Source of the DNA: Providencia manganoxydans
GTDB lineage: Bacteria > Pseudomonadota > Gammaproteobacteria > Enterobacterales > Enterobacteriaceae
Length of the DNA stretch: 64,000 bases
Direction: 5' to 3'
Assembly: GCF_016618195.1 (NCBI RefSeq)
Contig: NZ_CP067099.1
Location: forward strand, 2,852,001-2,916,000
Shown here: positions 19,400 through 31,058 of the stretch, one piece after another
Layout of the letters: the number at the start of each line of letters is the position of its first letter
Position numbering within the stretch: the first letter of the stretch is position 1
Position numbers and translations under genes: made by a program
The notes under the pieces: generated by a model
What the model was told of the DNA's origin: nothing
The model's input: only the letters and a program-made list of their open reading frames with translations
The model's database searches: none

Positions 19400-19792
19400 T
19401 TATTGCAGCCCCATCTTTTCAAAAACTTTATTTAATTTTTCTTCTAATATCGCCGCAGTAAATGGTTTCACCACATAGCCACTTGCCCCTGCTTGCGCGG
19501 CAGCAATAATGTTTTCTTTTTTTGCTTCAGCCGTTACCATCAAAACTGGAATGTGTTTTAGCGCTTCATCACCACGAATAGTTTTTAATAATTCTAATCC
19601 ATCCATATTTGGCATATTCCAATCGGCAACCACAAAATCAATGTGACCAGCACGAATTTTTTCTAATGCATCGACCCCATCTTCTGCTTCTTCTATTTTG
19701 TTAAAGCCTAATTCTTTTAATAAATTACGAACAATACGTCGCATAGTAGAAAAATCATCCACAACTAAAAAACTCAGATCTTTAGCGGCCAT
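19400..19792 (-). CDS. cheY: Chemotaxis response regulator CheY
   Basis: 130 residues from the ATG at 19792, preceded by AAGGAG. A longer frame running upstream is only the end of cheB read in another phase. Phosphorylation site Asp57 ([12 protein letters not shown]), acidic pair Asp12-Asp13, Thr87 in MVTAEA and Lys109 in VVKPF are all present. The sequence is nearly identical to E. coli CheY over most of its length. CheY-P binds FliM and switches the motor to clockwise rotation. Confidence 0.98.
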   Translation of the reverse strand: MAAKDLSFLVVDDFSTMRRIVRNLLKELGFNKIEEAEDGVDALEKIRAGHIDFVVADWNMPNMDGLELLKTIRGDEALKHIPVLMVTAEAKKENIIAAAQAGASGYVVKPFTAAILEEKLNKVFEKMGLQ

Positions 19793-19832
19793 AACCACTC
19801 CTTCAAAAAGACAATAATAAATTCTGTAGCCG

Positions 19833-20900
19833 CTATGCAGATACAGTTGAAAGTCGAGCCAAAACACTTGGGGCAATTTTGGCAATATCTTGCACTTCAT
19901 CTACCGCATTCAATTCGATCGCGGCTCGTGGCATACCAAATACCACACAGCTACTTTCGTTTTGTGCATAAGTCACCGCACCCTGTTGGCGCAGATTAAG
20001 CATGCCTTTTGCGCCATCCATTCCCATACCCGTCAATAAAATACCTACACATTTGCGCCCTACACATTTGGCAACAGAGTCAAACAAGACATCTACTGAA
20101 GGGCGATGACGGTTTACAGGCTCTGTTTGCTGCAAGCGAATGTGGTAACCATGTCCGTTATCAATAACCAACATATGTGAATCACCGGGAGCTATATAAG
20201 CAAAACCTTTTTGTAAAGGCTCATTGTGCTCCGCTTCTTTCACTGTGAGAGCACACAGCTTATTGAGCCGCTCAGCAAAAGAACGAGTGAAGCCTGCTGG
20301 CATATGTTGGGTGATCACAATCGGTGGGCATTCGGACGGTAGCATTTCTAATAATTGACGTATCGCTTCCGTTCCTCCAGTTGAGGCACCAACAGCAATC
20401 ACTCGGCTATGACAAACATAAGATGAAAGTGGCTTCGCCAACTTCGCTGGCTCATTAGCCGTTTTATCATTACGTACAAAACGACTACGACGAGTGATCT
20501 TCGACATCGCTGCGGCACGGATCTTTTCACCAATCACATCACGGTAACTCATCATTGTTTCGCGAATACCAATTTGTGGCTTAGTCACAAAATCAACCGC
20601 ACCTAGCTCTAATGCTTTTAAAGTGACTTCAGATCCTTTAGAAGTAAGCGTAGAAACCATCACAACAGGTAAAGGATGTAACCGCATTAATTTTTCTAAA
20701 AAATCAATGCCATCCATACGTGGCATTTCCACATCCAAAGTGATCACATCTGGTTCATGTTGCTTGATTAAATCGCGCGCGACATAAGGGTCAGGTGCTG
20801 TGTCAACAACCATCATATCGTTATGACTATTAATAATTTCACGCATGATTTGGCGCATCAGCGCTGAATCATCAACACAAAGCACTTTAATTTTTTCCAT
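19833..20900 (-). CDS. cheB: Chemoreceptor methylesterase/deamidase response regulator
   Basis: About 355 residues. The N-terminal receiver domain has DVEMPRMDG with the phosphorylated Asp. The C-terminal methylesterase domain has [12 protein letters not shown] (catalytic Ser), [17 protein letters not shown] (catalytic His) and [10 protein letters not shown] (catalytic Asp). It demethylates the receptors encoded two genes upstream. Two starts are possible: 20906, overlapping the cheR stop as TGATG, or 20900, better spaced from AAGGGG. I prefer the latter. Confidence 0.97.
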   Translation of the reverse strand: MEKIKVLCVDDSALMRQIMREIINSHNDMMVVDTAPDPYVARDLIKQHEPDVITLDVEMPRMDGIDFLEKLMRLHPLPVVMVSTLTSKGSEVTLKALELGAVDFVTKPQIGIRETMMSYRDVIGEKIRAAAMSKITRRSRFVRNDKTANEPAKLAKPLSSYVCHSRVIAVGASTGGTEAIRQLLEMLPSECPPIVITQHMPAGFTRSFAERLNKLCALTVKEAEHNEPLQKGFAYIAPGDSHMLVIDNGHGYHIRLQQTEPVNRHRPSVDVLFDSVAKCVGRKCVGILLTGMGMDGAKGMLNLRQQGAVTYAQNESSCVVFGMPRAAIELNAVDEVQDIAKIAPSVLARLSTVSA

Positions 20901-20905
20901 CACCA

Positions 20906-21742
20906 TCACCCCTTCCTCGTCGGTTGTAGGCTATAGACAGTCTGTCCTTTAATTACAAAATGTTGTGATAATTGTGATAAATTTTCTGAGTGGCCAATAA
21001 ACAGTAAACCATCAGGTTTAAGCAATGGAGCAAACCGCTCTAATAGTTTGATTTGCATGTCTTTATCAAAATAGATCATGACATTGCGACAAAAAATAGC
21101 ATCGAAACGATGTTGAAGCTGCCAGTCACCATCCGTTAGGTTTAAAAATCTAAATTCGATCATATCTCTAAGTGATTGTTTTACACGGGCATAGCCTTCA
21201 AAATCACCCACTCCTTTCATAAAGTAGCGCTGGCGCTGAATTGCCGTTAGATTTTTTAGCTCTTCAATTCGATAAATACCTGTCTTCGCTTTATCAAGTA
21301 CTTCGGTATCAATGTCGCTTGCAATAATTTTTGCATTCATCGCTTGTGCGCCAAGCACATCACTTAATGTCATCGCAATAGAGTAAGGCTCTTCACCGGT
21401 CGAAGAAGCAGCGCACCAGATGTTGATATTGCTATTTTTACGAGCACGAACAAACTCACTCAACGTCACAAAATGGTGCGGCTCCCGAAAAAATGCAGTC
21501 AAATTAGTTGTTAGTGCATTGACAAAAGCTTGCCACTCCGGATGTAAAGGTTCACGTTCAAGTAGGCGTAAATACTCAGCAAAATTATTAACCTTACAGT
21601 CACGTAACCGTTTGAGCAGCCTGTTGTACACCATGTTTTTCTTATTCATGGTAAGAACGATGCCCGACTTTTTGTGGATAAACCGACAAACCCGACCAAA
21701 TTCTTCATCGGTCAATGGTTCTACTTGTGGTGAAAAAAGCAT
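20906..21742 (-). CDS. cheR: Chemoreceptor methyltransferase
   Basis: 278 residues from the ATG at 21742, with AAGG just upstream. A TTG ten codons earlier is in frame but weaker. The N-terminal helical domain binds the substrate region, and the SAM-binding domain has [28 protein letters not shown] and [14 protein letters not shown], the CheR signatures. The protein methylates glutamates on the receptors and works against CheB, which is encoded immediately downstream. Confidence 0.97.
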   Translation of the reverse strand: MLFSPQVEPLTDEEFGRVCRFIHKKSGIVLTMNKKNMVYNRLLKRLRDCKVNNFAEYLRLLEREPLHPEWQAFVNALTTNLTAFFREPHHFVTLSEFVRARKNSNINIWCAASSTGEEPYSIAMTLSDVLGAQAMNAKIIASDIDTEVLDKAKTGIYRIEELKNLTAIQRQRYFMKGVGDFEGYARVKQSLRDMIEFRFLNLTDGDWQLQHRFDAIFCRNVMIYFDKDMQIKLLERFAPLLKPDGLLFIGHSENLSQLSQHFVIKGQTVYSLQPTRKG

Positions 21743-21819
21743 CGTACCTTGTCCTATTTGATAGAAACCCAAAAGCAGCCGATAGCCGACTGCTTAATGG
21801 CTAACTCCAGCAATAATCA

Positions 21820-23379
21820 TTAATTAACACGAACACTTTTCGATTCCGATATGTCAAAAAAGGCGACCGTATCGACTAAATTATTGGCTTGATCTTCTAA
21901 TGCAGCCGTCGCACTTGTTGACTGCTCAACTAAGGCAGCATTTTGTTGTGTGACGAGATCCATCTGACTCACCGCAGTAGCAACCTGCTCAATGCCGCGG
22001 CTTTGTTCATTCGATGCAGAAGCAATATTTCCCATTAGTTCAGTGACTTGATTAACTGCGGCCACCAATTCATTCATTGTTTGTCCTGCTTCATTCACCA
22101 ACTGAGAGCCTTGATTAACACGACCAACCGATTCATCAATCAATGTTTTGATCTCTTTTGCCGCTTCCGCACTCCGTTGTGCTAAGGCACGAACTTCCCC
22201 CGCAACAACGGAGAATCCACGCCCTTGTTCACCAGCGCGTGCAGCTTCTACGGCAGCATTCAATGCCAAAATATTTGTTTGGAAGGCAATACCATCAATC
22301 ACACTAATAATTGCACTGATTTTTTGCGAGCTATGGGAAATCGCGGTCATCGTGTCAATCACATCAACGGTGATGTCCCCCCCTTTTGTTGCTGTTTTAG
22401 ATGCAGATATCGCTAATTCACTTGCTTGACGTGCGTTATCCGCATTTTGCTTCACGGTTGCTGTTAGCTCTTCCATACTTGCAGCAGTCTCTTCTAATGA
22501 AGCGGCTTGCTGCTCAGTACGAGATGATAAGTTGTTATTACCCAAAGCAATTTCGCGAATACCGGTATACATTTGATCCGTATTGGTCCTCAGAGTGGTC
22601 ACTGAAGTGGCCAGTGACGCTTGCATTAATTTTAACTGTTCAAAAACTTCACCAATTTCATCACGAGAGGTAACACGAATATCTTGATTCAATTTCCCTT
22701 GAGCCAATCTCATAAAATGATCACTCATGCTAATGAGAGGATAAATCACTTTACGCTTCATCCAAAAGTGCGCGAAACCAGAGACAGCTAAAATGGTGAA
22801 TGTCACAGCAAAAAACATAATCCAAGCAATTTTGTTATAAAAATTGGCAGAATCGAGGGAGTTTTGGCTATCTGTGGTTAAAATATCCATATACTCATCA
22901 AGTGCTTTTGCCATTTGCTCTTGGTGTTGTTGAGCAGGTAATGCCACATAGCCTGGAATATCATTGTTATCAATCAATGCTCTAAGCTGTTTTAAAATAA
23001 CCACAAACGCTTGATACTTTTCTTCAATCGCAGCTAAGTTTTCTTGCTCACTTAACAATGGTTGAGCTTTAAATTGTTCATAATCGCCAGCTGATTGACG
23101 TAAAAACTCATCAAAAGCCTCTTTAGCTTGTTCAATACTGGTGGCATCTGAATTAACTTTGATGTGCACCACTATTTGAGTGAGTGTGCTACGTGCCTGC
23201 ATGAGATCTTCATAGGTTTTTTCCAGTAAATCACGCTTTTTAGAACCAAGATCTATGCGCTCTAAAGAAGAAAGCTCACTCGACACGATCCCTAATGACA
23301 GGGCGCTCGATAGAATTTGCATTCCACAAAACATCACAAGGAGCAGATATAAACTGACTGAAATTCGAATACTCTTCAT
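21820..23379 (-). CDS. Methyl-accepting chemotaxis protein (no NWETF tail)
   Basis: 519 residues. Transmembrane helix 1 is at about 7-29, a periplasmic four-helix sensor follows to about 185, and helix 2 is at about 186-208. A HAMP domain and cytosolic signalling rod come next, with the tip sequence [20 protein letters not shown] and [20 protein letters not shown]. It ends [13 protein letters not shown] and lacks the NWETF peptide that tethers CheR and CheB, so it probably depends on the neighbouring receptor for efficient adaptation, like E. coli Tap or Trg. The ligand cannot be told. GGGGA precedes the ATG. Confidence 0.93.
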   Translation of the reverse strand: MKSIRISVSLYLLLVMFCGMQILSSALSLGIVSSELSSLERIDLGSKKRDLLEKTYEDLMQARSTLTQIVVHIKVNSDATSIEQAKEAFDEFLRQSAGDYEQFKAQPLLSEQENLAAIEEKYQAFVVILKQLRALIDNNDIPGYVALPAQQHQEQMAKALDEYMDILTTDSQNSLDSANFYNKIAWIMFFAVTFTILAVSGFAHFWMKRKVIYPLISMSDHFMRLAQGKLNQDIRVTSRDEIGEVFEQLKLMQASLATSVTTLRTNTDQMYTGIREIALGNNNLSSRTEQQAASLEETAASMEELTATVKQNADNARQASELAISASKTATKGGDITVDVIDTMTAISHSSQKISAIISVIDGIAFQTNILALNAAVEAARAGEQGRGFSVVAGEVRALAQRSAEAAKEIKTLIDESVGRVNQGSQLVNEAGQTMNELVAAVNQVTELMGNIASASNEQSRGIEQVATAVSQMDLVTQQNAALVEQSTSATAALEDQANNLVDTVAFFDISESKSVRVN

Positions 23380-23487
23380 TTTTTATCCCCACATATGCCA
23401 GCTAGAACTTCTATGCTCTGCTGTCACTCTCGCAGTACGCACAGAAACGCTGCCAACGATAAAACGTGGCCGCGTTGGTCTGAGTTT

Positions 23488-25173
23488 TTAGAAAGTTTCC
23501 CAATTGTCATCATCTTGGTGATCCTTCGATGATATTTTTTTCAGATCTGGCGTTTTGACGATATTTGAAATCGTTCTTGCCGCAGGCTCCGTCATTCGTA
23601 AATCTTTTTGTTTCATCGCAGGTAAGCGAAAAATAGCAATGAGTTGCGCAAGTTTGGCTACCTGTTCTTCCAATACATTGGCGGCAACCGCTGATTGCTC
23701 AACTAATGAGGCATTTTGCTGTGTCACTTTATCCATTTCAGCAACAGCAATACTCACTTGAGAGATACCTTTGCTTTGTTCATCTGAAGCCAAAGCGATA
23801 TGCGACATAATGTCTGTTACCCGAGTGACAGATTCAACAATCTTAGTCATTGTTTCACCTGCATCTTCTGCTTGGCGAGCTCCGGTATCAGTTCTTGAAA
23901 CAGAATCTTCAATCAGGGTTTTTATTTCTTTGGCTGCATTCGCACTACGTTGGGCTAAGTTACGCACCTCATCAGCAACTACAGCAAAACCACGACCATG
24001 TTCCCCTGCTCTTGCTGCTTCAACGGCTGCGTTGAGTGCTAATATATTGGTTTGGAAAGCAATGCTATCGATGACCGCAGTGATATCTGAAATTTTTTGC
24101 GAACTATCTGCGATATTCAACATAGTATTCACTACGTTAGAGACCACTTTTCCGCCTTCTTTAGCAATTGCAGAGGCTTGGCTAGCAAATTCACTCGCTT
24201 GATGTGCATATTCTGTGTTCTGCTTAACTGTGGCAGTCAGCTCACTCATACTCGCCGCCGTTTCTTCTAAACACGCGACTTGCTCTTGAGTACGTGCGGA
24301 GAGATCATTATTACCCGCAGCAATTTCACTCGTACCTTGATAGATAGTTTCACTACCATCTCGCACACCGCGAACAGTATTAATCAACTCTTGCTGCATA
24401 TGTTCAACACCACGAGCCAGCTCACCAATTTCGTTGGTGGACTTTGTATCAACTGTCGGGGTTAAATCACCAGCAGCAAAAACATTAATACGCTGAATTA
24501 ATAGCCCTAATGGCTCAATAATACCTTTACGAACATAGCGGTAACTCAGGAAACCGATCAGTGCCAATATGATAGACAAGACAATAATTAAATATAAAGA
24601 CTGGCGATAATTGGCATCTGCACGTTGCACTTCACTCTGAAAATCAGATGAGATATCAGCAAAATAAGCATTAAATTGCTCTTCAAATTGAATTTGATGT
24701 CCAGATGTACGATGTGCGTAGAATTTATCAAGCTGCCCTTTTTGCGCATATTCGCCTAGTTGAACTAGCGCATTGCGGTAGGTTTCGTAAGTTAAAAACA
24801 ACTGCTCAAACTTTGCTTTATCATAGCTAGTCTCTTCCACTAGCTTGTTATAGCGTTGATAAGCTGAATCAGCAGCTTTAAAATTACGAGCTGCTGCTTT
24901 AATTAAATCATCTGCATTAGCATCATCTTGATAATCGCGACCTTCTAATAGCAAAGCGTTCACGGATCGATTTAGATTAGCGCGTGCTTGCAATAAATTA
25001 ACCCAACTTTCCGTTAATAGTTGCCTCTGGCGTTGAAGTGAATTCAAATAATTAATGCTGTCGCTATTATCCCCCAGCTTATTAAACATCAATCCACTGG
25101 ATATTAATTGCAACAGAATAAAGATAAAAATAACGGACAAAAGTCCTGATACGATTTTAATTCGACTGTGCAT
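23488..25173 (-). CDS. Methyl-accepting chemotaxis protein, Tsr/Tar-like, with NWETF tail
   Basis: 561 residues from the ATG at 25173. Upstream in-frame starts would contain the sigma-28 promoter and are rejected. The N-terminus [27 protein letters not shown] is much like Tar/Tsr transmembrane helix 1. The sensor has [15 protein letters not shown], keeping two of the three arginines that bind amino acids in Tar/Tsr (positions equivalent to 64 and 69) but not the third. HAMP and signalling domains are complete, and the protein ends DDNWETF, the CheR/CheB tether. It is probably an amino-acid receptor, but the ligand is uncertain. Confidence 0.93.
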   Translation of the reverse strand: MHSRIKIVSGLLSVIFIFILLQLISSGLMFNKLGDNSDSINYLNSLQRQRQLLTESWVNLLQARANLNRSVNALLLEGRDYQDDANADDLIKAAARNFKAADSAYQRYNKLVEETSYDKAKFEQLFLTYETYRNALVQLGEYAQKGQLDKFYAHRTSGHQIQFEEQFNAYFADISSDFQSEVQRADANYRQSLYLIIVLSIILALIGFLSYRYVRKGIIEPLGLLIQRINVFAAGDLTPTVDTKSTNEIGELARGVEHMQQELINTVRGVRDGSETIYQGTSEIAAGNNDLSARTQEQVACLEETAASMSELTATVKQNTEYAHQASEFASQASAIAKEGGKVVSNVVNTMLNIADSSQKISDITAVIDSIAFQTNILALNAAVEAARAGEHGRGFAVVADEVRNLAQRSANAAKEIKTLIEDSVSRTDTGARQAEDAGETMTKIVESVTRVTDIMSHIALASDEQSKGISQVSIAVAEMDKVTQQNASLVEQSAVAANVLEEQVAKLAQLIAIFRLPAMKQKDLRMTEPAARTISNIVKTPDLKKISSKDHQDDDNWETF

Positions 25174-25207
25174 GAGGTTGTACTGACATAATGTTATTGT
25201 TATTTTG

Positions 25208-25234
25208 ATATCGGTCTCATGGCTAAAAACTTTA
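25208..25234 (-). promoter_or_regulatory. Sigma-28 (FliA) promoter of the receptor-cheRBYZ operon
   Basis: On the minus strand: TAAA, exactly 15 bases, then ACCGATAT (six of eight bases match GCCGATAA). It lies 35 bases before the chosen start of the NWETF-tailed receptor, in the 239-bp gap after cheW. This is where the enteric meche operon has its sigma-28 promoter. Confidence 0.7.
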
Positions 25235-25412
25235 GCCATGATGAGTGGAATATTTGTGCGGCGAATTCTTTTATCGCGACTCAATTAATATACAAATGAA
25301 TGAAGTAGGCCATGCGGACACGGCCTACCTCACAAGTGAATGTTATTACTAATATTTACCGTTATACCTAACACAATATTAAAGCTTTAACTGCATCATT
25401 TTACGTAAGTTC

Positions 25413-25910
25413 TTATTCTGTCATACTATCAATGAGCGCCATTTCATCACTGGTTAATAATTTTTCAATATCAACAAGGATCAGCATCCGTTCGCCTACG
25501 GTTCCAAGACCCGTTAAATATTGTGTGGATAAAGTTACGGCAAAATCAGGCGGTGCTGCGATTTGTTCTTCATTTAAAACCAGCACATCAGAAACACCAT
25601 CAACTACTATTCCCACAACTCTATCTTTTAAATTTACAACAATAACCACCGTATTATCGTTATAAGTGATATTTTGATGGGAGAATTTTACTCGTAAATC
25701 AATAATTGGAATGATCACGCCTCTTAAATTCGTCACGCCTTTAATAAAATCCGGCGTATTGGCAATCCGAGTGACTTGTTCATAGCCTCGAATTTCCTGC
25801 ACTTTTAAGATCTCAATACCATACTCTTCTTCACCTAAAGTAAAAATAAGGTAACCTTCTCCATTTTTTTCTTCTTCCAGTTTATTTAAATCATCATCCA
25901 ACATTGACAT
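25413..25910 (-). CDS. cheW: Chemotaxis coupling protein
   Basis: 165 residues (E. coli 167). A single CheW domain with [46 protein letters not shown] and [14 protein letters not shown]. It links receptors to CheA in the arrays at the cell pole. GAGG lies 9 bases before the ATG, and the gene begins 16 bases after cheA. It is probably the last gene of motA-motB-cheA-cheW. Confidence 0.97.
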   Translation of the reverse strand: MSMLDDDLNKLEEEKNGEGYLIFTLGEEEYGIEILKVQEIRGYEQVTRIANTPDFIKGVTNLRGVIIPIIDLRVKFSHQNITYNDNTVVIVVNLKDRVVGIVVDGVSDVLVLNEEQIAAPPDFAVTLSTQYLTGLGTVGERMLILVDIEKLLTSDEMALIDSMTE

Positions 25911-25926
25911 GGTGTTTAGCCTCTAT

Positions 25927-27972
25927 TTAGTGCATAACGGGTTGTGCACTTTGCTGCTTTTTTTTAAGCAAAATGCTGTTGTTCATTTTTTGTAACTCTG
26001 CAACATCTAAAATAAGCGCAACAGAACCATCGCCCATGATCGTGGCAGCCGAAATACCCGGAATTTTGCGGTAATTACTTTCAATATTTTTCACAACCAC
26101 TTGCTGCTGCCCAACTAATTTATCCACCAGCAATGCAAAGCGATGCCCTGCATGCTGAATAATCAGCACAATGCTGTTGGATAAATCTGACTCTGCGCCT
26201 TTGATACTAAAGACTTGATGTAATTCAACTAATGGAAGGTACTCACCACGAACTAATAACATTTTTTCTTCGCCAGCAAGACGATATATATCTTCTTGGC
26301 GTGGTTGTAATGTACTGATAATTGCACTGAGTGGAACAATAAATACATCATCCGAAACTTTTACTGACATACCATCAAGTATTGCTAAGGTCAGAGGTAA
26401 CAAAATACGAATAATAGTTCCTTTACCCTCGGTAAAACCTATTTGTATACGCCCGCCCATGTCTTGAATGTTACGTTTAACCACATCCATGCCTACGCCA
26501 CGGCCAGAAACATCAGTGATAACTTCAGCTGTAGAAAAACCAGGCGCCATAATCAACATCGCAATCTCTTCATTGCTCATTCCATCATGGACACTCATTC
26601 CTTGGGAACGTGCTTTGGCGAGAATGCGTTCGCGATTTAATCCTGCACCATCATCACGTACTTCAATACAGATGTTGCCACTTTGATGTGAAGCAGAGAG
26701 AGTTAATGTCCCTGTTTCAGGTTTGCCGTTTGCTATTCTCACTTCTGGTTTTTCAATACCATGATCAAGACTATTGCGAACAAGGTGGTTAAGCGGATCG
26801 ACAATCCGTTCAATTAAGCTTTTATCAAGCTCCGTCGCACTTCCCTCCACTTTGAGCTCAATTTTTTTATTCAGCTTTGTGGCTATATCACGCACCATTC
26901 GAGGGAAACGGCTAAATACATAATCCATCGGCATCATGCGAATCGACATCACTGACTCTTGCAGTGCTCGTGAATTACGTTCTAATTGGACAATGGAACT
27001 TAATAAATCGCTATACTCATTATGATCCAATTGCTGACTATGTTGCGTCAACATCGATTGAATAATGACTAATTCGCCCACTAAGTTAATAAGCTGATCA
27101 ACTTTTTCAACGGCAACTCGAATGCTACTTGAATCATTTTTTGTTTTTGCTGGCGCAGTCTTACGTGGAGTAGTCGATGCTTCCTTACTGGCTGTGCTTG
27201 CTATTTTATTAACTTCAAGCTCCGCAGCTTGTTCGCTTTTCACCTCATCAGAACCTACATTATTTGAAGATGGTAAATAAGCTAAGCAAGTTTGTGCATC
27301 CACCCTCTGATGGGTAATTTGTGATCCATCAACCACAAAACACAGAACCCCACAAATATCGTCAATAGTGGTATTCGTGCCAAGCCATGCAACTAGACTG
27401 TCTTCTGTTTTTTGGGTGTGATACAAAGAACCGAATAAGGCCAACTCATCCGTAAGTAAATCCACTTCATTCGCTTTTAATTGAGTCAATGTGATGATGA
27501 CATAATATGAATAATCATCAGCTATCGCGGCAACTGTCTCGGCTTGCATAGACTGCGGTAATGGAAGCTCCTGACTTATCACCTCTTCTGCTGTTTGTTC
27601 AACTCGCCCAAGGACTTCGCAAATACGTTTAAAAGTCTCTTCATCGGGTAATGAGTCATTTTTATAAGCCTCTAATTGCGAAGCCATAACATCTTTGGCA
27701 TCCAGAAAAACATCAATGATATCAGGCGTGAGAGTCAATTCATCATGGCGTGCTTTATCAAGTAAATTTTCCAATGTATGAGTCGTGTTTTGCAACTGTG
27801 TGAAACCAAACGTCGCAGCACCACCTTTTATTGAATGTGCACTGCGAAAAATCGCATTGAGCTGTTCGCTATCAGGATCAAAAGGGTCGAGCTCAAGCAA
27901 ATGTTGTTCCATATCCCTAAGTAGCTCATCAGCTTCATCGAAAAACGTTTGATAAAACTCGGTAATATCCAT
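25927..27972 (-). CDS. cheA: Chemotaxis sensor histidine kinase
   Basis: About 681 residues from the ATG at 27972 (E. coli 654). Other starts at 27981 or 28002 (GTG) are possible. The N-terminal HPt domain begins MDITEFYQTFFDEADELL and holds the phospho-accepting His46 in FRSAHSIKGGAATFGF. A CheY-binding P2 region, the dimerisation helices, the ATPase domain (N-box LNHLVRNSLDHGIE, G1 EVRDDGAGLN, G2 ISGRGVGMDVVK-like DVSGRGVGMDVVK) and a CheW-like C-terminal domain follow. It phosphorylates CheY and CheB. The linker after P2 is Lys/Thr/Ser-rich. Confidence 0.97.
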   Translation of the reverse strand: MDITEFYQTFFDEADELLRDMEQHLLELDPFDPDSEQLNAIFRSAHSIKGGAATFGFTQLQNTTHTLENLLDKARHDELTLTPDIIDVFLDAKDVMASQLEAYKNDSLPDEETFKRICEVLGRVEQTAEEVISQELPLPQSMQAETVAAIADDYSYYVIITLTQLKANEVDLLTDELALFGSLYHTQKTEDSLVAWLGTNTTIDDICGVLCFVVDGSQITHQRVDAQTCLAYLPSSNNVGSDEVKSEQAAELEVNKIASTASKEASTTPRKTAPAKTKNDSSSIRVAVEKVDQLINLVGELVIIQSMLTQHSQQLDHNEYSDLLSSIVQLERNSRALQESVMSIRMMPMDYVFSRFPRMVRDIATKLNKKIELKVEGSATELDKSLIERIVDPLNHLVRNSLDHGIEKPEVRIANGKPETGTLTLSASHQSGNICIEVRDDGAGLNRERILAKARSQGMSVHDGMSNEEIAMLIMAPGFSTAEVITDVSGRGVGMDVVKRNIQDMGGRIQIGFTEGKGTIIRILLPLTLAILDGMSVKVSDDVFIVPLSAIISTLQPRQEDIYRLAGEEKMLLVRGEYLPLVELHQVFSIKGAESDLSNSIVLIIQHAGHRFALLVDKLVGQQQVVVKNIESNYRKIPGISAATIMGDGSVALILDVAELQKMNNSILLKKKQQSAQPVMH

Positions 27973-28073
27973 GGTTTTCATCCAATTTAGCTTAGGTTTC
28001 ACTTAATGCTGTATACCCATTTCGAGGCATACAATGACAATCAGTTTGTTAACATTGATAACGGCGCTGAGTT

Positions 28074-28991
28074 TTATTCCTCATCCGCGGTTTTCTTATC
28101 ATCAACTGGCGCTACATCCACTTGTTGTAGCGATTTTTTCAATACATCATTTAAAGGAGTCGCCCCCTCGTATTCATGCAGGATTTGTGCAGTTTCCGTA
28201 TCATTTAATACAATGATGCTAATACGGCGGTTAATTGGCGCTAATCCATTGTTTTTATCGAGATGAATACTTGATGCCATCCCCACCACACGCAAAATTT
28301 TGTCTTGATTTAATCCACCTGCAATTAATTCTCTTCGAGAAGCATTAGCTCTATCTGCTGATAATTCCCAATTGTTATAATTGGCACTATTGGCATAAGG
28401 CAAATCATCGGTATGACCAGAAATACTGATCCGATTAGGAACATCATTAAGCAGAGGTGCTATCGCTCGTAAAATATCGCGCATATAGGGTTCAACATGA
28501 GCCGACCCCACCATGAACATAGGACGATTTTCACTATCAACAATTTGGATACGTAAACCATCATCAATCATGTCGATTAACAAATGAGGTTTTAATTCAT
28601 TGAGACGCGGATCTTTAAGAATGGCTTGTTCAAGAGATTGCTTTAATTTTTCAAAGCGATAATTTGCCGCATCCTCAATTTTATTATTTGGTTCAGGCAA
28701 AATATCGCCCTCACGAAAGACAATATCCTTCCCTCCACCAGGAATTGGGTTGGTGGCGTCACCACTTTTTTTACCTGAATTAATAGCCGTTTTTAATGGT
28801 GTACGAAAATATTCTGCTATCTGAGTTAACTCTTGTGGACTGGATATCGAAATCAACCACATAACCAAAAAGAACGCCATCATCGCCGTCATAAAATCCG
28901 CATAGGCAATTTTCCAAGAACCACCATGTCCATTTTGATGATTACTAACCCGTTTTTTAACACGAATAATATGGGCGTTATTTGCTCTCAT
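28074..28991 (-). CDS. motB: Flagellar motor stator protein MotB
   Basis: 305 residues (E. coli 308). A single transmembrane helix follows [20 protein letters not shown]. Asp32 there is the proton-carrying residue of the stator. The C-terminal OmpA-like domain ([36 protein letters not shown]) anchors the stator to peptidoglycan. It pairs with MotA, encoded 7 bases upstream. About 100 bases separate it from cheA. Confidence 0.97.
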   Translation of the reverse strand: MRANNAHIIRVKKRVSNHQNGHGGSWKIAYADFMTAMMAFFLVMWLISISSPQELTQIAEYFRTPLKTAINSGKKSGDATNPIPGGGKDIVFREGDILPEPNNKIEDAANYRFEKLKQSLEQAILKDPRLNELKPHLLIDMIDDGLRIQIVDSENRPMFMVGSAHVEPYMRDILRAIAPLLNDVPNRISISGHTDDLPYANSANYNNWELSADRANASRRELIAGGLNQDKILRVVGMASSIHLDKNNGLAPINRRISIIVLNDTETAQILHEYEGATPLNDVLKKSLQQVDVAPVDDKKTADEE

Positions 28992-28998
28992 GGATTAA

Positions 28999-29886
28999 TT
29001 ACTCCTCGTTCTGTGTTTGTGAGCGATTACCCACTTTCACTTCGCGAACTTTATCTTCTAACTCAGTAAAAGAAGGACGATCGACGCTGTACAGAACCTT
29101 ACGTCCAAACTCAACCGCAATTTGTGGTGCATATCCCTGCAATGCCGAAAGAAAAGTAACTTTGATACATTCCATCATTTTTAGTTGTTCACTACTGCGT
29201 AAGCGGATCAAAGCCGCCAAAGGTAAAATGAACCCATAAGCCACTAAAATTCCGAGAAAAGTTCCCACCATCGCATGAGCAATTAATGCGCCAAGCTCAC
29301 CAGCAGGCCTATCTGCGGAGCCTAATGCATTAACAACCCCTAATACGGCGGCAACAATACCAAATGCAGGCATAGAATCACCGACCATTTGTAAACCAGA
29401 TGCTGGCACCTCGCTCTCTTGACGAAAGGTTTCTAGCTCTTCATCCATCAACGCTTCAATTTCATGGCTTTGTAAGTTACTGGTTACCATTAAGCGCAAA
29501 TAATCAACAATAAACATAGTTGTGGTTTTATCTTTTAATACGCGAGGATATTGAGAAAAAATTTCACTTTCTTGAGGGTTTTCAATGTCTTTTTCAAGGG
29601 CCAACAAGCCCTCTTGGCGTGATTTATTTAATAACTGAAAGAGCAGTGCCATAAGATCCATGGACATTGCTTTGTTATAAGAGGAACGACGAAATAACAG
29701 TGGTAACACTTTAATTAACGCTAAAATCGATTTTCCACTGTTACCAACAACGAATGCACCTAGGCCTGCCCCTAAAATAATAACGAATTCAGCAGGTTGA
29801 TAAAGTGCCCCTAGATGGCCACCTACCATTAAATAACCGCCAATAACGGTAGCTGTAACAATGATATAACCGATGAGTATTAACAC
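28999..29886 (-). CDS. motA: Flagellar motor stator protein MotA
   Basis: 295 residues, exactly as in E. coli, beginning with a GTG codon preceded by AAGGG at good spacing. Four transmembrane segments surround the cytosolic loop that contacts FliG, with SRQEGLLALEKDIENPQESE. The conserved prolines of the pore helices (DSMPAFGIVAAVLGVVNALG) are present. With MotB it forms the proton-driven stator. It is the first gene of motA-motB-cheA-cheW, and I could not find a convincing sigma-28 promoter in front of it. Confidence 0.97.
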   Translation of the reverse strand: MLILIGYIIVTATVIGGYLMVGGHLGALYQPAEFVIILGAGLGAFVVGNSGKSILALIKVLPLLFRRSSYNKAMSMDLMALLFQLLNKSRQEGLLALEKDIENPQESEIFSQYPRVLKDKTTTMFIVDYLRLMVTSNLQSHEIEALMDEELETFRQESEVPASGLQMVGDSMPAFGIVAAVLGVVNALGSADRPAGELGALIAHAMVGTFLGILVAYGFILPLAALIRLRSSEQLKMMECIKVTFLSALQGYAPQIAVEFGRKVLYSVDRPSFTELEDKVREVKVGNRSQTQNEE

Positions 29887-30120
29887 AATATTCCCTTCAA
29901 CTCAGTTAGATAACAGATGGCAGTCAAAGGGAATTATTGGGAATAACAGGCACATACGTTACCTGTTTATACTCGTTATATTTTAAGTTGTAGAATAACT
30001 CTAACGAATGGTTGATAGTGTCCAATTGGGCTAGCTACCGTGATTTCACTGCATTTTGCAGTCATTCCCTACTCGCTTACCTACAGCTCAAATTATTAAG
30101 AGTATACCGAATTAATCCAA

Positions 30121-30711
30121 TCACATTACCGCTTTGGTAATGCCACCCTGTCGATATAGCGTAATATCGGCGGGATGTTCGGAAAGTTTACGTTTTTTTA
30201 TTGCCCGTGATGGCGGCTGACACAAACTACAGGTAAAACTGTTTTCTGGTATATGTGCATAAGTGATAAAAGACCCATTACAACAGCTACATACAGAGCT
30301 TTGCAACATGCCACTTTCAACAAAACGAACTAGCGTCCATGCACGAGTCAAAGCTAATAGAGGTTCTTCTTCTGATGATGGCATGCACTGTTCTAAATAC
30401 AAGCGATAGGCTTTTAAAATAGCATCAACGCCTTTGCAGTGACCTGTATTAATTAAAAATTGGTATGCATTATAAAACATGGAAGAGTGAATATTTTGTT
30501 CCCAAGTCATAAACCAATCTGTTGAAAATGGCAACATTCCCTTAGGCGGAGGGCACCCTCGTAATTCTTTATACAAACGGATCAACCGACCGCGGCTAAT
30601 TTGAGTTTCACTTTCTAGCATTTGGAGACGCGCCCCTAAAGAAATTAGTTCCATCGCGAGACGGATATCACTAGCTTCTTTAACAATACTTTTTTCAGTA
30701 ATGCTACTCAT
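30121..30711 (-). CDS. flhC: Flagellar master regulator subunit FlhC
   Basis: 196 residues (E. coli 192). The helical N-terminal part ([22 protein letters not shown], then [14 protein letters not shown]) is followed by the zinc site with four cysteines ([22 protein letters not shown]). With FlhD it forms FlhD4C2, the activator of class II flagellar operons including the flgA and flgB promoters in this window. Its start overlaps the flhD stop by one base (TAATG). Confidence 0.97.
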   Translation of the reverse strand: MSSITEKSIVKEASDIRLAMELISLGARLQMLESETQISRGRLIRLYKELRGCPPPKGMLPFSTDWFMTWEQNIHSSMFYNAYQFLINTGHCKGVDAILKAYRLYLEQCMPSSEEEPLLALTRAWTLVRFVESGMLQSSVCSCCNGSFITYAHIPENSFTCSLCQPPSRAIKKRKLSEHPADITLYRQGGITKAVM

Positions 30712-31058
30712 TATTTTCTCGCTATTTCATTTTCATTTGCCTTGTGCGTTTGCAACAAGTGGGTTGAAAGTAATATGCCTGTATGGATTTGTTGTAATTC
30801 ATCGACTCTAGAATCACGAGTTAGCGTTTCTATCGTGTCACTGTTTTCGAATCTAAATTGGCAAATTAGCTGATTTGTTTCTGCTAATTTCACCAATTGG
30901 GGAAGAGAAAGATCTGCTAATGTAGTCGCCATAGATTCAGATATACCGAGTCGGAACATAGCAGACGCTTTTTCTTGAGAGATAAGTTTTTGGGCAAGCA
31001 GCAGATAAGAAAGATTAATATCGTATATATGCTTCAGAAAATCTGTTGTTGAGGTCAT
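30711..31058 (-). CDS. flhD: Flagellar master regulator subunit FlhD
   Basis: 115 residues from the ATG at 31058, preceded by AAAAGGA. An upstream in-frame ATG at 31106 would add 16 unconserved residues. [41 protein letters not shown] and [21 protein letters not shown] are close to E. coli FlhD. It sits at the top of the flagellar hierarchy. A 1.86-kb AT-rich region without genes lies upstream and probably carries its regulatory sites. Confidence 0.97.
   Translation of the reverse strand: MTSTTDFLKHIYDINLSYLLLAQKLISQEKASAMFRLGISESMATTLADLSLPQLVKLAETNQLICQFRFENSDTIETLTRDSRVDELQQIHTGILLSTHLLQTHKANENEIARK

Noticed and set aside
19793..19900. Extended N-terminus for CheY (166 residues)
   Set aside because: The extra 36 residues are the end of cheB in another phase. 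The ATG at 19792 has AAGGAG and gives the standard 130-residue protein.
29934..29960. Possible sigma-28 promoter before motA (TTATTGGG on the plus strand)
   Set aside because: No TTTA stands at the required 15-base distance, and two of eight -10 bases differ.
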